Assembly (NCBI GenBank): GCA_037042915.1
Contig: CM073204.1
Span: 186,001 to 250,000, forward strand
Direction of reading: 5' to 3'
DNA length: 64,000 nt
Source of the DNA: Auricularia sp. M13
Taxonomy: Eukaryota; Basidiomycota; Agaricomycetes; Auriculariales; Auriculariaceae
Part shown: one piece after another, positions 51,959 to 61,817 of the stretch
Position numbering within the stretch: the first letter of the stretch is position 1
Layout: the number at the start of each line of letters is the position of its first letter
The notes under the pieces: model-generated
Told to the model about the DNA's origin: nothing
Databases searched by the model: none
What the model saw: only the letters and a program-made list of their open reading frames with translations
Translations under genes and position numbers: made by a program

Positions 51959-52287
51959 TACAAGTAGACGGGAGCTATTTATACTAGAGCGGGATAGAGA
52001 GCGGAACAGAGACACATCAGTCGGAACAGGATCTAGAATATTCCTATGACGCAAGTGTGCTGCGGAAGTGACGTAGTACCTACGTGGGACTGACGTGGCG
52101 TAGAATGAGAGAGAACGAGATAGAGGGAGAGAGTGAGATGGAACAAGATAGAAGCGGAAATCGGAACAGGCGGAGATCACGGAGAGCGGAACGGATATAC
52201 AATCGGAGATCACAGATTACGGAGCGGAAATAAAGCGGATATCAGGTCGGAGGCAAACGGAGGCAAACTGGATGCATGGGCGTAACA
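51959..52287 (-). repeat. 5' LTR of the chromovirus
   Basis: 329 bases, nearly identical to 43823-44151. The stretch after it on the minus strand (ACCGTACCTCAGTTTCG) holds the expected primer-binding site; the tRNA was not identified. Confidence 0.88.
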
Positions 52288-52915
52288 GAAATCCCGGTCG
52301 CGCCTTCGGGAAAGCCCATAGCGGTAATGGTCTTTAGCTACATAGTTGAGGCCGTTGATAGCAATGCATTGCGACTCGTCACCATGATTTCAACCTGGTC
52401 GCAATGTATGCGAGTCAGTCTTACAACACATTACAATGCGCGGGGATCGGTGTTACAATGCATTGCACGTGACCCAGCCTGGTTATGATGTTACCGATGT
52501 TGGTTGCAACCGCTCACGACGAGCTCGCAATCAGTAGCGGTGCACTTACAATTAGTTGCTGGCGAATATATCATTGCAAACTAATCTGAAATTTTCCGAC
52601 ACGGGTCCCAACTTTGGGACTTGGTGCTGGAGTTGAGAACGGGTCTCAGAGAAATCTGGGACTTGGGACCCAAGTCTAGTAGTATAGATAGTTGGGACCA
52701 ATATACCAGATAAAAGAAGCTTGAGATAGCCCGATGAACGTCCGCGCAGTTGTTCCAGCGGTGTCTGCGGTGATTGTTCATTTTCGCACGCAGACTCCAG
52801 AGCGGTCGTTCCTTAAGGGACCTCCCCGCCTTTCTATAGATCCTATCCTATCCTATCCCTGAGCGAACCAAACGCCTTTGCATTGCGGCCAACCTTCGGG
52901 CATTCACATTCAGTA
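52288..52915. other. Intergenic region right of the chromovirus
   Basis: Contains repeats of the type GCAATGCATTGC and TTACAATGCATTGCA (52360-52470) and GGGTCCCAAC/GGGACTTGG inverted motifs (52605-52670), which could be remains of a small inverted-repeat element. The last 100 bases are the 3' flank of FCF2, with a TATCC repeat near 52842-52860. No gene seen. Confidence 0.45.
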
Positions 52916-54191
52916 CTACCACTTGCCCTGCCTCGCGAGCTTCTTGTCGTGCAGCGTCTTGCGGCCGCGCGCCTCGCGGCCGGCGTTGAACTCGCCGAAC
53001 TTGCGCTTGGCGTAGCGCCGCGCCTCGGCGTCGTCGACGAGCTCGTCGACGACGGTGCGCTTGCGCGCGGCGCGCGGGAGGTTGTCGGCTGAGGGCGTGC
53101 CGAAGGGCGTCGGCGTTGCGACGATTTTTCCGATCTGGACGCGGGAAAGGGTGACGTTAGCGTGCGGCGCGGAAATGCGACGGGGGGTGGGGGGTTTATG
53201 AGTGACGGGTGGTGAGGGTGTTGTCGAAGAGGTGGAAGGGAGGCGGGTGGGGGAGGAAAGCAGACGGACGAGAACTGGAGGCAGACGGGAACGCACAGCA
53301 AAATATTTGGGCAGGCCCTTGACGCCCTTGCCCTCGCCCTCGTCCTTGCGGTAGAAGCGCTTAGGATCGAGCTGGTTGCGCAACCGCAACGCCTCGACCT
53401 CGCGCGCAAGCCGCGGCAGCTCAGCAGCGGGCGGCGCGGGCAGGTCGAACCAGTTCGCGCCGGCCGTCGCTGTCTTGCGCTGCAGTTCAATCTGGCGTCA
53501 GCCACAGCGCACAGAGCAGATTAGATACAAAGCAGCGCACCTCCTTCTTCTCCTTCTTCGTCACGCGCCGGCCTTTGGCGTCCAGCTCAAACGCGGGCTC
53601 CGGCGGCGCAGGCGCAGCAATTTGCAACTCTGGCGCCGCGGGTTCGCCGTCGTCGTCCAGCGTCCGTTTCGAGGAGCTGGCGACGGGCGGGCCGATGAGC
53701 AGCTCGGCGTCGAGGTTGCGGATGGTCAGCCCGGTCTTCCTGTCCCACGAGATGTACGGCGCGGGCAGGGCGCCGGGGTCCAGCGGAGGCAGCTTTGCGT
53801 CCCTCAACAACGCCTCAGATCAGTAACAGCGCAGAGAGCGGGAAACAGGCACACGCGGCACTCACTTCTCCGCGTCGTCGTCAAAGAGCAAGACGTCGAG
53901 CTCGGCGTCGCGCTCGGCATCGTCGTCGTCCACGGGGGACGCCGACTTGGACGCGCTTTTGCGCTTCTTGGCGCGTTTCGCGGCGGAGAGCTTGGCGCGC
54001 GCGAGCAGCGCGTCGAGGTCGATGTCGGACGGGTCGTCCGTCCAGTCCGACCCGAACCCGTCCCCCTCATTTTCATGTTTCGAGCGTTCGGCTTCGGAGT
54101 CAGAGTCCGAGTCCGAGCTGGTGCCCAGCGCGACGAAGCCCTCGTCGTGCACGGGCTCGTGGGAGCGCGAGGGTGAGCTGCCTGTGGACAT
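52916..54191 (-). CDS. FCF2: Fcf2-domain pre-rRNA processing protein
   Basis: Four exons (54191-53866, 53802-53541, 53491-53297, 53134-52916) give a 333-residue protein. Intron ends are GTGAGT, GTGCGC and GTGCGT with phases that agree. The N-terminal half is acidic and disordered, with a Lys-rich patch (AKLSAAKRAKKRKSASKSAS). The C-terminal 135 residues form the Fcf2 domain: NWFDLPAPPAAELPRLAREV, LRNQLDPKRFYRKDEGEGKG, GLPKYF, then RKRTVVDELVDDAEARRYAK and RKFGEF. In yeast Fcf2 is a nucleolar component of the SSU processome needed for early 18S rRNA cleavages; the animal relative is DNTTIP2/TDIF2. The last intron (162 bases) is longer than the others and C-rich. The start chosen is the ATG before STGSSPSRSHEP; a frame-shifted upstream ATG at 54339 does not lead into the domain. 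Confidence 0.9.
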
Positions 54192-54448
54192 CGAGCACGG
54201 TGGTGAGCGCGGAAAACAAAAACGCGAGTCGGAAACCGCCGATCTGGCGCTGGCTCTTGTCCTCATAGCCTGAGCGCGTTGCGGCAATATCTGCAATGCC
54301 AGTATCACGGAGGGCAGCAGAATGCTCGGGCGAGGCCATCGAGACGGAACGGACTCTAATAGTTTGAATTCATGCAGTAGTGCTGTAAAACGTACGATGA
54401 AAGAAACAGAGAACAGATCATCACCCCCGCCCCCTCCTCTCCACACAA

Positions 54449-56567
54449 TCAATCCTCATCCCAGTTCCCGGACTGCTGCGGCACCTTGGGCCCGCCCGCC
54501 GGCTTGGCCATGATAATGCTGTCGACCTTGAGCACGGCGACAGCGGCCTCCGTCGCGAGCTTCAGCGCCCAGCTCTTCGCGGCGACCGAGTCGAGTATGC
54601 CGTGCTTGCGCGCATCGAGGATGCCGTCGGGCGTCTCGCCCTCGATATCGACGCCGAGCGCGTCGTCGGTGGCGACGCGCAGCCGGTTGAGCACGTCCGT
54701 CGGGTCGCGCGCGCCGGCGTTCTCGGCCAGCGTGCGCGGGACGACCTCCAGCGCGTCGGCGTACTGCCGCACGGCGTGCTGCGCGAGCCCGCGCAGCTCC
54801 GCGCCGTACGCCGCGACGGCGCGCGCAAGCGCCATCTCCGTCGCGCCGGCGCCGGGGACCAGCCTCGCGTCCTTCAGGAGCGCCTTCAGGACGGCCGTGC
54901 CGTCGTCCACCGCGCGCTCGAGGTCGTCCAGGAGGTTCGCCGTGGCGCCGCGCAGGAGGACCGTGGCGGTGCGCGTGCCGGTCGTCGCGTCGTCCTGGCG
55001 GAACACCGTCACGCGGTCGCCGCCGATCTCCGTCGTCTCGACGACGTCGACCCAGCCGGCCTCCTCGGGCGTCGGTGCGCCCAGCCGCGCGAGCGGCGTC
55101 GCGTTCACCACGCGGCAGAGCCGCCGCAGGTCGAATTTCGAGAGCACCTTGATCACGAGGATCCCCATCCGGTCGAGGTAGTGTAGTGCCAGGTCGCCCA
55201 CGCCGTTCCCGGATACGACGACCTTGACCCCTGCGTCTGCAATCTCCTGGAAGATCTGGAGTACTTGTGTCAGCGTCGTGCAATGTGTACAGTTATGAAA
55301 AGAGGGCCGTTGACGAGCAAGAGCGTCGTGATGGGTAGCAGGGACGGGAGTAGCAGCAAGCTATAAGCCTGTAACGCTTGCGCTCACGCCTGCGCCCACG
55401 GGGCATTTGCAGTCCGCGAGGTCGCGTGCCGAACAGCGTCGCTCCAGATTGCGCAGGCAGACCACGATGACGCATTGAACACACCTTTTCCATGTGCTTC
55501 TCCTCGCCAGTCGTGAAGTTGAGCATCTCCTCGGCGTTGTGCAGCAGGACGGTGCCCTTTGTCTCCGTTTGTGAGATATCGACGGCGCAGGTGAAGACGG
55601 CGACTTTTGCGTTCCGTAATTGCTTGACCACACCTGGACAGAGCATACGTTAGATAGGTGACTCGAGACTCATTTCGACGGGAATGGTAAATCCTTTCGC
55701 GACCACGCGAGCGGCGAACGCACCTTCCGGTTCACGACCAAATACCATGCCCTTGACGACCCGACTCTGGGCGAGGGAGCCGCCCATGATTTTGACGACG
55801 CGGATGTTGTCGACGTTGAAGTTTGCCGGGTTGGAGGGCATGACGGTCAACGCGGCCTCCGCGACGAGTTTTGCGAGGATGTCCTCATAGCCGTACTGCT
55901 TCGCCGCGAGCACGGGCCGTAATGCCTTTTCCAGGCCAGCCTGCGTGAGCGGCTTCTCGAGCGATGTCGTCTGGAGTTCTTCAAAAGAGTGATAAGATAA
56001 TTTTGTGGCAGACAAGCAAGGACATACTTGTGGTGAGGATCTCGTTGGCCTTTGCGCCCGCGAGCTCGTAGCCCTGGATGACGTCGCTGGGGTGGAGGCC
56101 CATGACGAGCAGGGACTCGGCCTTCTTGAGCAGCTCGCCGGCGAGGATGAGGACGAAGTTTGTGGCGTCGCCCATCTCCTGCTCCTGGGCCTGGGAGGAC
56201 ATGACGAGCAGCTTGGCGGCCGGGTGGACGACCTCGAGCTCGCGGATGATGGTCGCCGCGTCCGTCGTGACGAAGAGTTTTCCGAGATGGTTTATGACCA
56301 GCTTGCTGCGGCCTGCCACAACGCATGAGCAGGCTGAATCGCGCGTCGTTCGCTGCGGGGCGCACCGTTGGGACCAAAGGAGGTCCGTACGAGGTCAGAG
56401 AGCTCTGATACGGCCTGGATGTTGCGCAGGACCGCGTCTTCGAGTCCTTGCAAATGCTATCCCAGATTATTATCAGCTGGGATCTCGAATTGGCGACACG
56501 AGCGTTGTACCTTGGAGCCATCGCGGAATAGCTGAATATTGTTGGCCTTGGGAACTTTGAGCGACAT
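54449..56567 (-). CDS. CCT8: T-complex protein 1 subunit theta (chaperonin CCT8)
   Basis: Six exons (56567-56511, 56456-56366, 56312-56028, 55978-55724, 55633-55485, 55255-54449) give 547 residues, the normal length for this subunit. It is one of eight different subunits in each ring of the cytosolic CCT/TRiC chaperonin, which folds actin and tubulin. Visible signatures: nucleotide-binding GRSKLVINHLGKLFVTTDAA and the catalytic GDATNFVLILAGELL segment, the apical-domain VAVFTCAVDISQTETKGTVL, and near the end KHGILDSVAAKSWALKLATE. The theta-specific start MSLKVPKANNIQLFRDGSK and TETKGT element identify the subunit. The last exon has very GC-rich codon use. All introns have standard donors and phases. 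Its 5' end faces the BCS1-like gene across 383 bases. Confidence 0.95.
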
Positions 56568-56950
56568 GGCGGCAGCACTGGACGCGTCGTTCGTCGTCGG
56601 AGTTGCAGCGTTGTTCGCACACGCAAGCCTGCTGAGCGGACCGGAGCCGGGGCCAGCCGAGGAGGTCCTGCTTCCCCCCGCACGCCCACTGCACCGCCCA
56701 TAAGCCCAAGCCACACCCCGCTCGTCCCCCAGCCAGCAAGCGCAGTGTAACCCCAGGTGCGCATACAGGCTCGGATTTGGAGGCGGGTGGCGACGGACTG
56801 ACTGACTCGGGCGGTGCGTTCGTTGTACAGCCCAGCCGCGGTCGAGTCACAACACGCCGCTGCCTCCCAGCGATATAATCTGAAGCCCTGCCGCCGTTTC
56901 GAATACCGCGCTCTCTGCCCACTACCCTCCAGCCTGGTTAGCTAAGAATT
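56568..56950. promoter_or_regulatory. Shared divergent promoter region (CCT8 and BCS1-like gene)
   Basis: The two start codons are 383 bases apart on opposite strands. The interval is GC-rich and includes no recognisable TATA box near CCT8; CGATATAATC at 56870-56879 is about 75 bases before the BCS1-like ATG and could serve that gene. Confidence 0.45.
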
Positions 56951-59872
56951 ATGGACCTTTTCAAGAGTCTGGTCACCCCGTTTGCCGGCTCCTCCGGCCT
57001 CGTCGACGGCATGAAGCTCGTCGTGCTCGGCGGCGCCGTCGAGACTGCCCGCCGCATCTCCTCCTCGGCCTGGTGCGTACACCTCAATATCTGTCACTGG
57101 CCGCTGACCGCCCGCCCAGGTCGCATTTTATAAATTGTGCGCGGCAAAGCAAAGCACGCCATGACGACAATGCACTGACGGCGCCCACCAGCGTTCTTCC
57201 TGACGGCGCACTTCTCCGAGGAGGACTACCCGTTCGACTGGCTCATGCACTGGCTCGCAAAGCAGCCGGCCTGGCAAAAGTCAGTCCCCCTCGCCACCGC
57301 CGCCGCCGTCCTGTGCGCGCCTATCTGACACTGCCCCGCCCAGGTCCCGCGAGTTCGAGACGACGACAAGGACGACGACCGTCGGCCTCTCGCCGCGCTC
57401 GCCGTCGTCCGCCGACGACGAGGACGACCAGGAGGACCCCGAGGACGAGCTCACGCCCGGCAAGCAGAAGGTCAAAGTCGTCTTCCAGCCCACCTTCGGT
57501 GCGTCCGTCCGAAGCCGCGCGCCTGCCGCATTGCTCATCTGTCCCCCTCCGCCCCGGCCCGCCTAGACACGACCCTGACCATATTCTACAAGGGCCACTG
57601 GCTCCGCGTCCGCCGCTCCAAGAAGACGGACGGCTCGGACGTCGAGGTGCTCTCCATCAGGTCCGCTGCTACCCACAGCCCAGCCGAGGCCTTCGCCACC
57701 TTCGCTGACACCTGGCCTCCTCCTCCTCCTCCAGCGTCGTCGCCCGCAGCAACACCATCCTCAAGCAACTCGTGCTCCAGGCCAAGCGCGAGTACGAGGC
57801 CGACGCCATCCACCGCATCCAGATCTACTTTGCCGACTCGTGCGTCCGCCGCAGCAGTTGCCGCTCTAGCTCCCGTCTGACTGACTGACCGCTCCCACGC
57901 TCTAGTCACGGCTCTTGGCGATGGACGGACTCGCGCCACAAGGTAATTCATCGCACGCCCTAGCGGCCTGCAGATCCAATTGACCCTGTCCGCCCAGCGT
58001 CCCATGTCCAGCATTGTGCTGCAGCCGGGCGTCAAGGAGATGTTGCTCGCAGACGCCCGCGACTTCCTGCGCTCCGAGAAGGTCCGTAGTCGTAGTCCCG
58101 TCCCGTGGCTATCTAGTCGCGCGCCTCGCGTCTCGCGCCACCGCTCACCCTTTGTGCTGCAGTGGTACGCCGACCGCGGCATTCCGTTCCGTCGCGGCTT
58201 CCTGCTCTTCGGCGTCCCGGGCTCGGGCAAGACCAGTCTGATACACGCCATCGCGGGCGAGCTGTCGCTCGACATCTATGTCGTCTCGCTGTCTGCCAGC
58301 TGGTGCGTGCCCCCGTGGTCATGTGCGCAGGCAGGAGGCCACGCCCTGACAGATGGACAGGATGACGGACAGCACCCTGACGACGCTCATGGGGCGCGTC
58401 CCCGCGCGCTGCATCCTGCTGCTCGAGGACCTCGACGCGGCCTTCACGCGCTCCGTCACGCGCGACTCGGGCTCGACGGGCGCGCCCAACAAGGGCAACA
58501 ACAACGGGAACAACTCGAACGGCAACAACAATAACGGCAACAACAACAACAACGGGAACGGGAACAACAACAGCAACAACGGCGGCGACTCCATCTCGGA
58601 CCTCAACACGCTCTCGCTCAGCGGCCTGCTCAACGCGATCGACGGCGTCGCGGCCGCGGAGGGCCGGCTGCTGTTTGCGTGAGCATTTGCCGTGCACTAG
58701 AACTTGGAAGCGCCGGGTGTGCTGACCTTCGCATCCAGCACGACCAACCACCTCGAGCGGCTGGATCCGGCACTTTCCCGTCCTGGGCGGATGGACGTCT
58801 GGGTCGAGTTCAAGGTGCGCGCTCGGGACGCCCCCTCCTCCAATCCCAACTCCCGTTCCCAATCCCATTCCCATTCCTTCGCGCTTCGGGTTCTGCGCCA
58901 TCCGCACCCACGTCTTCCTTCCCATCTTCGTCTTCGTCTTCGCCTTTCAACAACAACAGAGAAACTCACACGCTGCAGAACGCGACCAAGTGGCAGGCGG
59001 AGCAGCTGTTCCGCAACTTCTTCCCGATGGACAGCCCGTCGGCGGCGGCGTCGTCGTCGTCCGCGTCGTCCGCGGGCTCGACGGACGAGTTCGGGCGCGA
59101 GGAGGAGGAGGAGCTCGCGCGCGCGGGCGTGAGCGCGCTGCGGTTCGAGGCGACGCCGCTCGAGCCGGGCGGCTTCGTCGACGCGTCGTACCCGCCGTCG
59201 CCGCCGAGCAGCGCGTCGCCCGTCGTGCCGCCGTCGCCGAGCCGCTCGGCGCGCTCGCAGCCGCTCACGGAGGAGGAGGCGCGCTGCCGCATGAAGGCGC
59301 TCGGCGTGCCGCCGCCCATGCTCGACTTCCCCGCCGTGCCCGCGCTCGACGCGCAGCGCCTCGCGGAGCTCGCGGCTATGTTCGCCGCGGCCATCCCCGA
59401 CGTCGAGTTCAGCGTCGCCGCGCTCCAGGGCTACTTGCTGAAGAATAAGAGCCGGCCGGAGGCCGCTGCGTACGAGGCGGCGGCGTGGGTGCAGAGCGAG
59501 CGCGAGCTGCGCGAGAGGCTCGCGAGGGAGAAGGAGGCGAAGGAGCGGAGGGAGCGCGAGCGCAAGGCCGAGGAGCGCGAGAGGCGGCGGCGCGAGGACG
59601 AGGAGCGCCGGAGGGAGCGCGAGGAGAAGGAGCGCAAGGAGAAGGAGGAGAAGGACAAGGCTGCTGCTGCTGCTGCGCCCGTCGTCCCGCCGGCACCCGT
59701 GCCTGCTGCCCCCGTGCCCGCCCCGCCGGCACCGGCGCCCGCTGCGGACACGATCTCGGTCGCGAGCACGCCCGCGCCCGGCGACGCGGACAAGGAGAAC
59801 GTGTGGCTGCGCGTGATGAACGAGCCCGCTGCCGCCCCGCCGCCGCCCGCCGCGCCTGCCCCCGCGGCGTGA
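56951..59872 (+). CDS. BCS1-like AAA ATPase, mitochondrial-type
   Basis: Twelve exons (56951-57072, 57120-57136, 57192-57279, 57344-57498, 57567-57660, 57735-57839, 57906-57942, 57998-58081, 58163-58302, 58361-58678, 58739-58814, 58979-59872) give 709 residues. Residues 1-190 are the BCS1 N-terminal domain (FFLTAHFSEEDYPFDWLMHW). The AAA domain has Walker A GVPGSGKTS, Walker B ILLLEDLDAAF and the sensor TTNHLERLDPALSRPGRMD. Yeast Bcs1 inserts the Rieske protein into complex III at the inner mitochondrial membrane, but Agaricomycetes have many paralogues with unknown roles. Unusual parts: a 17-base exon 2; an Asn/Gly-rich insertion of about 35 residues between Walker B and the sensor; and a C-terminal extension of some 300 residues with a Glu/Arg-rich coiled coil (KEAKERRERERKAEERERRR) and a Pro/Ala tail. 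All junction phases agree. Confidence 0.9.
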
Positions 59873-60637
59873 GCTGTCCATCCATCGCCATCCGCCTTCT
59901 GCTGTCCATCTTGCTGTGTCCATATCGCTCCGCTCCCCGTCCCGTCCAGTTGCATCCATCCCGTCCATGTCCCATCTTTCGCATCTACGCCGGACCTGTT
60001 AACGCTAGTCCGGACGCCCTCATTTCATTTCTCTGCTCTTGCCTTCTTGTCTTGTCATCATCGCCTCCCGTCCCGCTCCCTCTCAAGCAGAAAAACCCGA
60101 TACCAAGCCTCAAACCCCTCAAACTCAACCAACCAACCCTCCCTCGCTCATTCGCACCCCCCCCCACCCCACCTCGCGCTCCTGTGTGTTTTTGGAAGAC
60201 GAAACTTGTACGAGTTAAGTAGACCTGCCTGCCCGTCGTGTCTGGCCGCTGGCGCCAGGCGTTGTTGTTGACGTTGTACATACCTACGCCCGACCGTTCG
60301 CATGTATCCTTGTGTCGTTCTGCCTTACTTGCGATGCAGAGCCGGACGTGTGGTAAACTTAGGCTGCAGGATCATGAAGCCATGTACGTAGGCGGGGGCA
60401 TGCTTTCCTTGACGAAGATGAAGTAGCTGTCGCGTTTAGGGACGAGTGAAGGACTTGAAATATAACCAGGTAAACCGGACGGGTGTGTATTCGTGACACT
60501 GGAATTTTGGGTCGATGACAATGAGAAGTAGATGGTTAAGAACGCCGGTGCGTGCCCTGAGGATCATGATGCTTATATGTAGTACAATCCGACGCTGATC
60601 ATGACACTAGTATCGTTCTTAGCTCCCGCATCTCGCC
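59873..60637. other. Intergenic region between BCS1-like gene and TSC10
   Basis: Pyrimidine-rich 3' flank of the BCS1-like gene (59880-60180, C-rich runs), then AT-richer promoter sequence of TSC10. No gene supported. Confidence 0.5.
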
Positions 60638-61817
60638 ATGGTCAAGTGGAATCCTGACGGTCTGGTGCGCACGCGCTCTGCTCCTTATATGTGTACTAGC
60701 TGATGGAAGACGTGGAGGACAGCATTGCTACGTGACGGGCGGCAGCCAGGGCCTCGGGCTCGAGGTCGCGCGGCAGCTCGTCCAGCAGGGCGCCCACGTC
60801 TCCATCGTCGCGCGCGACCAGGGCAAGCTGGACGCCGCGCTCAGGCAGCTCGAGGTCAGCCGCGCAATCCATCCTCCAAATCCAAAAACGCCAGAAAAAT
60901 GAATTCGCGCAATGCAGGAGGCGCGCATACGCGACACGCAGGTGCTGCGCGCGTACTCGTTCGCGCTGGACCAGGCGGACAGCTCGCAGGCCGCGCTGGA
61001 CGCCGCGGCGGCCGCGCACGGCGGGCGCGTGCCCGACGCGCTCTTCCTCTGCGCGGGGAGCGCGCGCCCGGGCTTCTTCGTCGAGGACAGCCCCGACGGC
61101 CTCAAGCGCGCGTTTGAGATGGTGTACTGGGTCCAGGCGTGGTCTGCCTTTGTGCGTGCATTCTTTCTCCCCGAGCCCAAGCTCAATACTATGGTGGGTG
61201 ATGCAGGCTGCCGCACGCGGCTACGCAAAGCAGCGCGCCTCCGGCAAGGCGGGCAAGATCGTCTTCGTCTCGAGCGTCGCGGGGTACATGGGCCTCGTCG
61301 GCTACTCCTCCTACGCGCCCGCCAAGTTCGCGCTGCGCGGGCTCGCCGACACGCTGCGCCAGGAACTCGCGCTGTACGGCGTGGACGTGCACATCTTCTT
61401 CCCGGCGACCATCGACTCGCCCGGGCTCGTCGAGGAGAACAAGACGAAGCCCGCGCTCACCAAGAAGATCGAGGAGAGCGACGCCGGGATGAGCTGCGCG
61501 GACGCCGCGCGCGGCTTGCTTGCCGGCGTGCGCGCCGGCCGCGCGCACATCACCGCGGACTTTATCACCAACATCTTCCGCGCGACGACGCGGGGCGCGA
61601 CGCCGTATAACAATGTCTTTGTGGACGCCGTGTTGGAATGCCTGGGCAGCGTGCGTCACCATTTTGCTTCATATTTTCGCGTGTCGCGCCTCCTCATGTT
61701 CTTGGTCTTTTGCAGTTCGCGCTCCCCATTTGGCGCCGCGGCGTGGATTCGACCGTCTTGAAGCACCGCAAGGAGCACGATGAGTATCTGCAATCCAAGG
61801 GGTTTTACAAAGAGTAA
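60638..61817 (+). CDS. TSC10: 3-ketodihydrosphingosine (3-ketosphinganine) reductase
   Basis: Five exons (60638-60664, 60723-60854, 60918-61151, 61207-61650, 61716-61817) give 312 residues; yeast Tsc10 has 320. It is a short-chain dehydrogenase that reduces 3-ketosphinganine to dihydrosphingosine with NADPH, the second step of sphingolipid synthesis, on the cytosolic face of the ER. Visible motifs: start KWNPDG, cofactor-binding HCYVTGGSQGLGLEVARQL, VSIVARD for NADPH choice, LFLCAGSARPGFF (the NNAG position, here CAG), active-site IVFVSSVAGYMGLVGYSSYA followed by PAKFALRG, giving the Y-X3-K pair, and FFPATIDSPG. The first exon is only 27 bases, and the acceptor at 60721-60722 is chosen because it joins the frame to HCYVTGG without a stop. 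The C-terminus is basic and lacks a clear second membrane segment. Confidence 0.92.

Larger units (their letters stand above)
43823..52287 (-). mobile_element. Ty3/gypsy chromovirus with an antisense extra gene
   Basis: An 8465-bp element on the minus strand: 5' LTR at 51959-52287, gag, pol with chromodomain, an extra gene in opposite orientation, and the 3' LTR at 43823-44151. A polypurine tract (AAAAGGGGGGATA on the minus strand) lies directly inside the 3' LTR. The two 329-base LTRs differ at only about four positions by eye, so it is fairly young. gag and pol are open throughout, so it looks whole. No target duplication was found at the two ends. Confidence 0.9.

Noticed and set aside
52360-52670. 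MITE with inverted repeats (GCAATGCATTGC, GGGTCCCAAC)
   Set aside because: Palindromic words are present, but no pair of matching ends with a target duplication could be found.
54456-55283. Long Arg/Ala-rich frame overlapping CCT8
   Set aside because: GC-rich shadow frame of the last CCT8 exon, with low-complexity composition and no start context.
58697-59968. 423-codon minus-strand frame over the BCS1-like gene
   Set aside because: Arg/Leu-rich shadow of the charged coiled-coil exon; no introns where the real gene has them.
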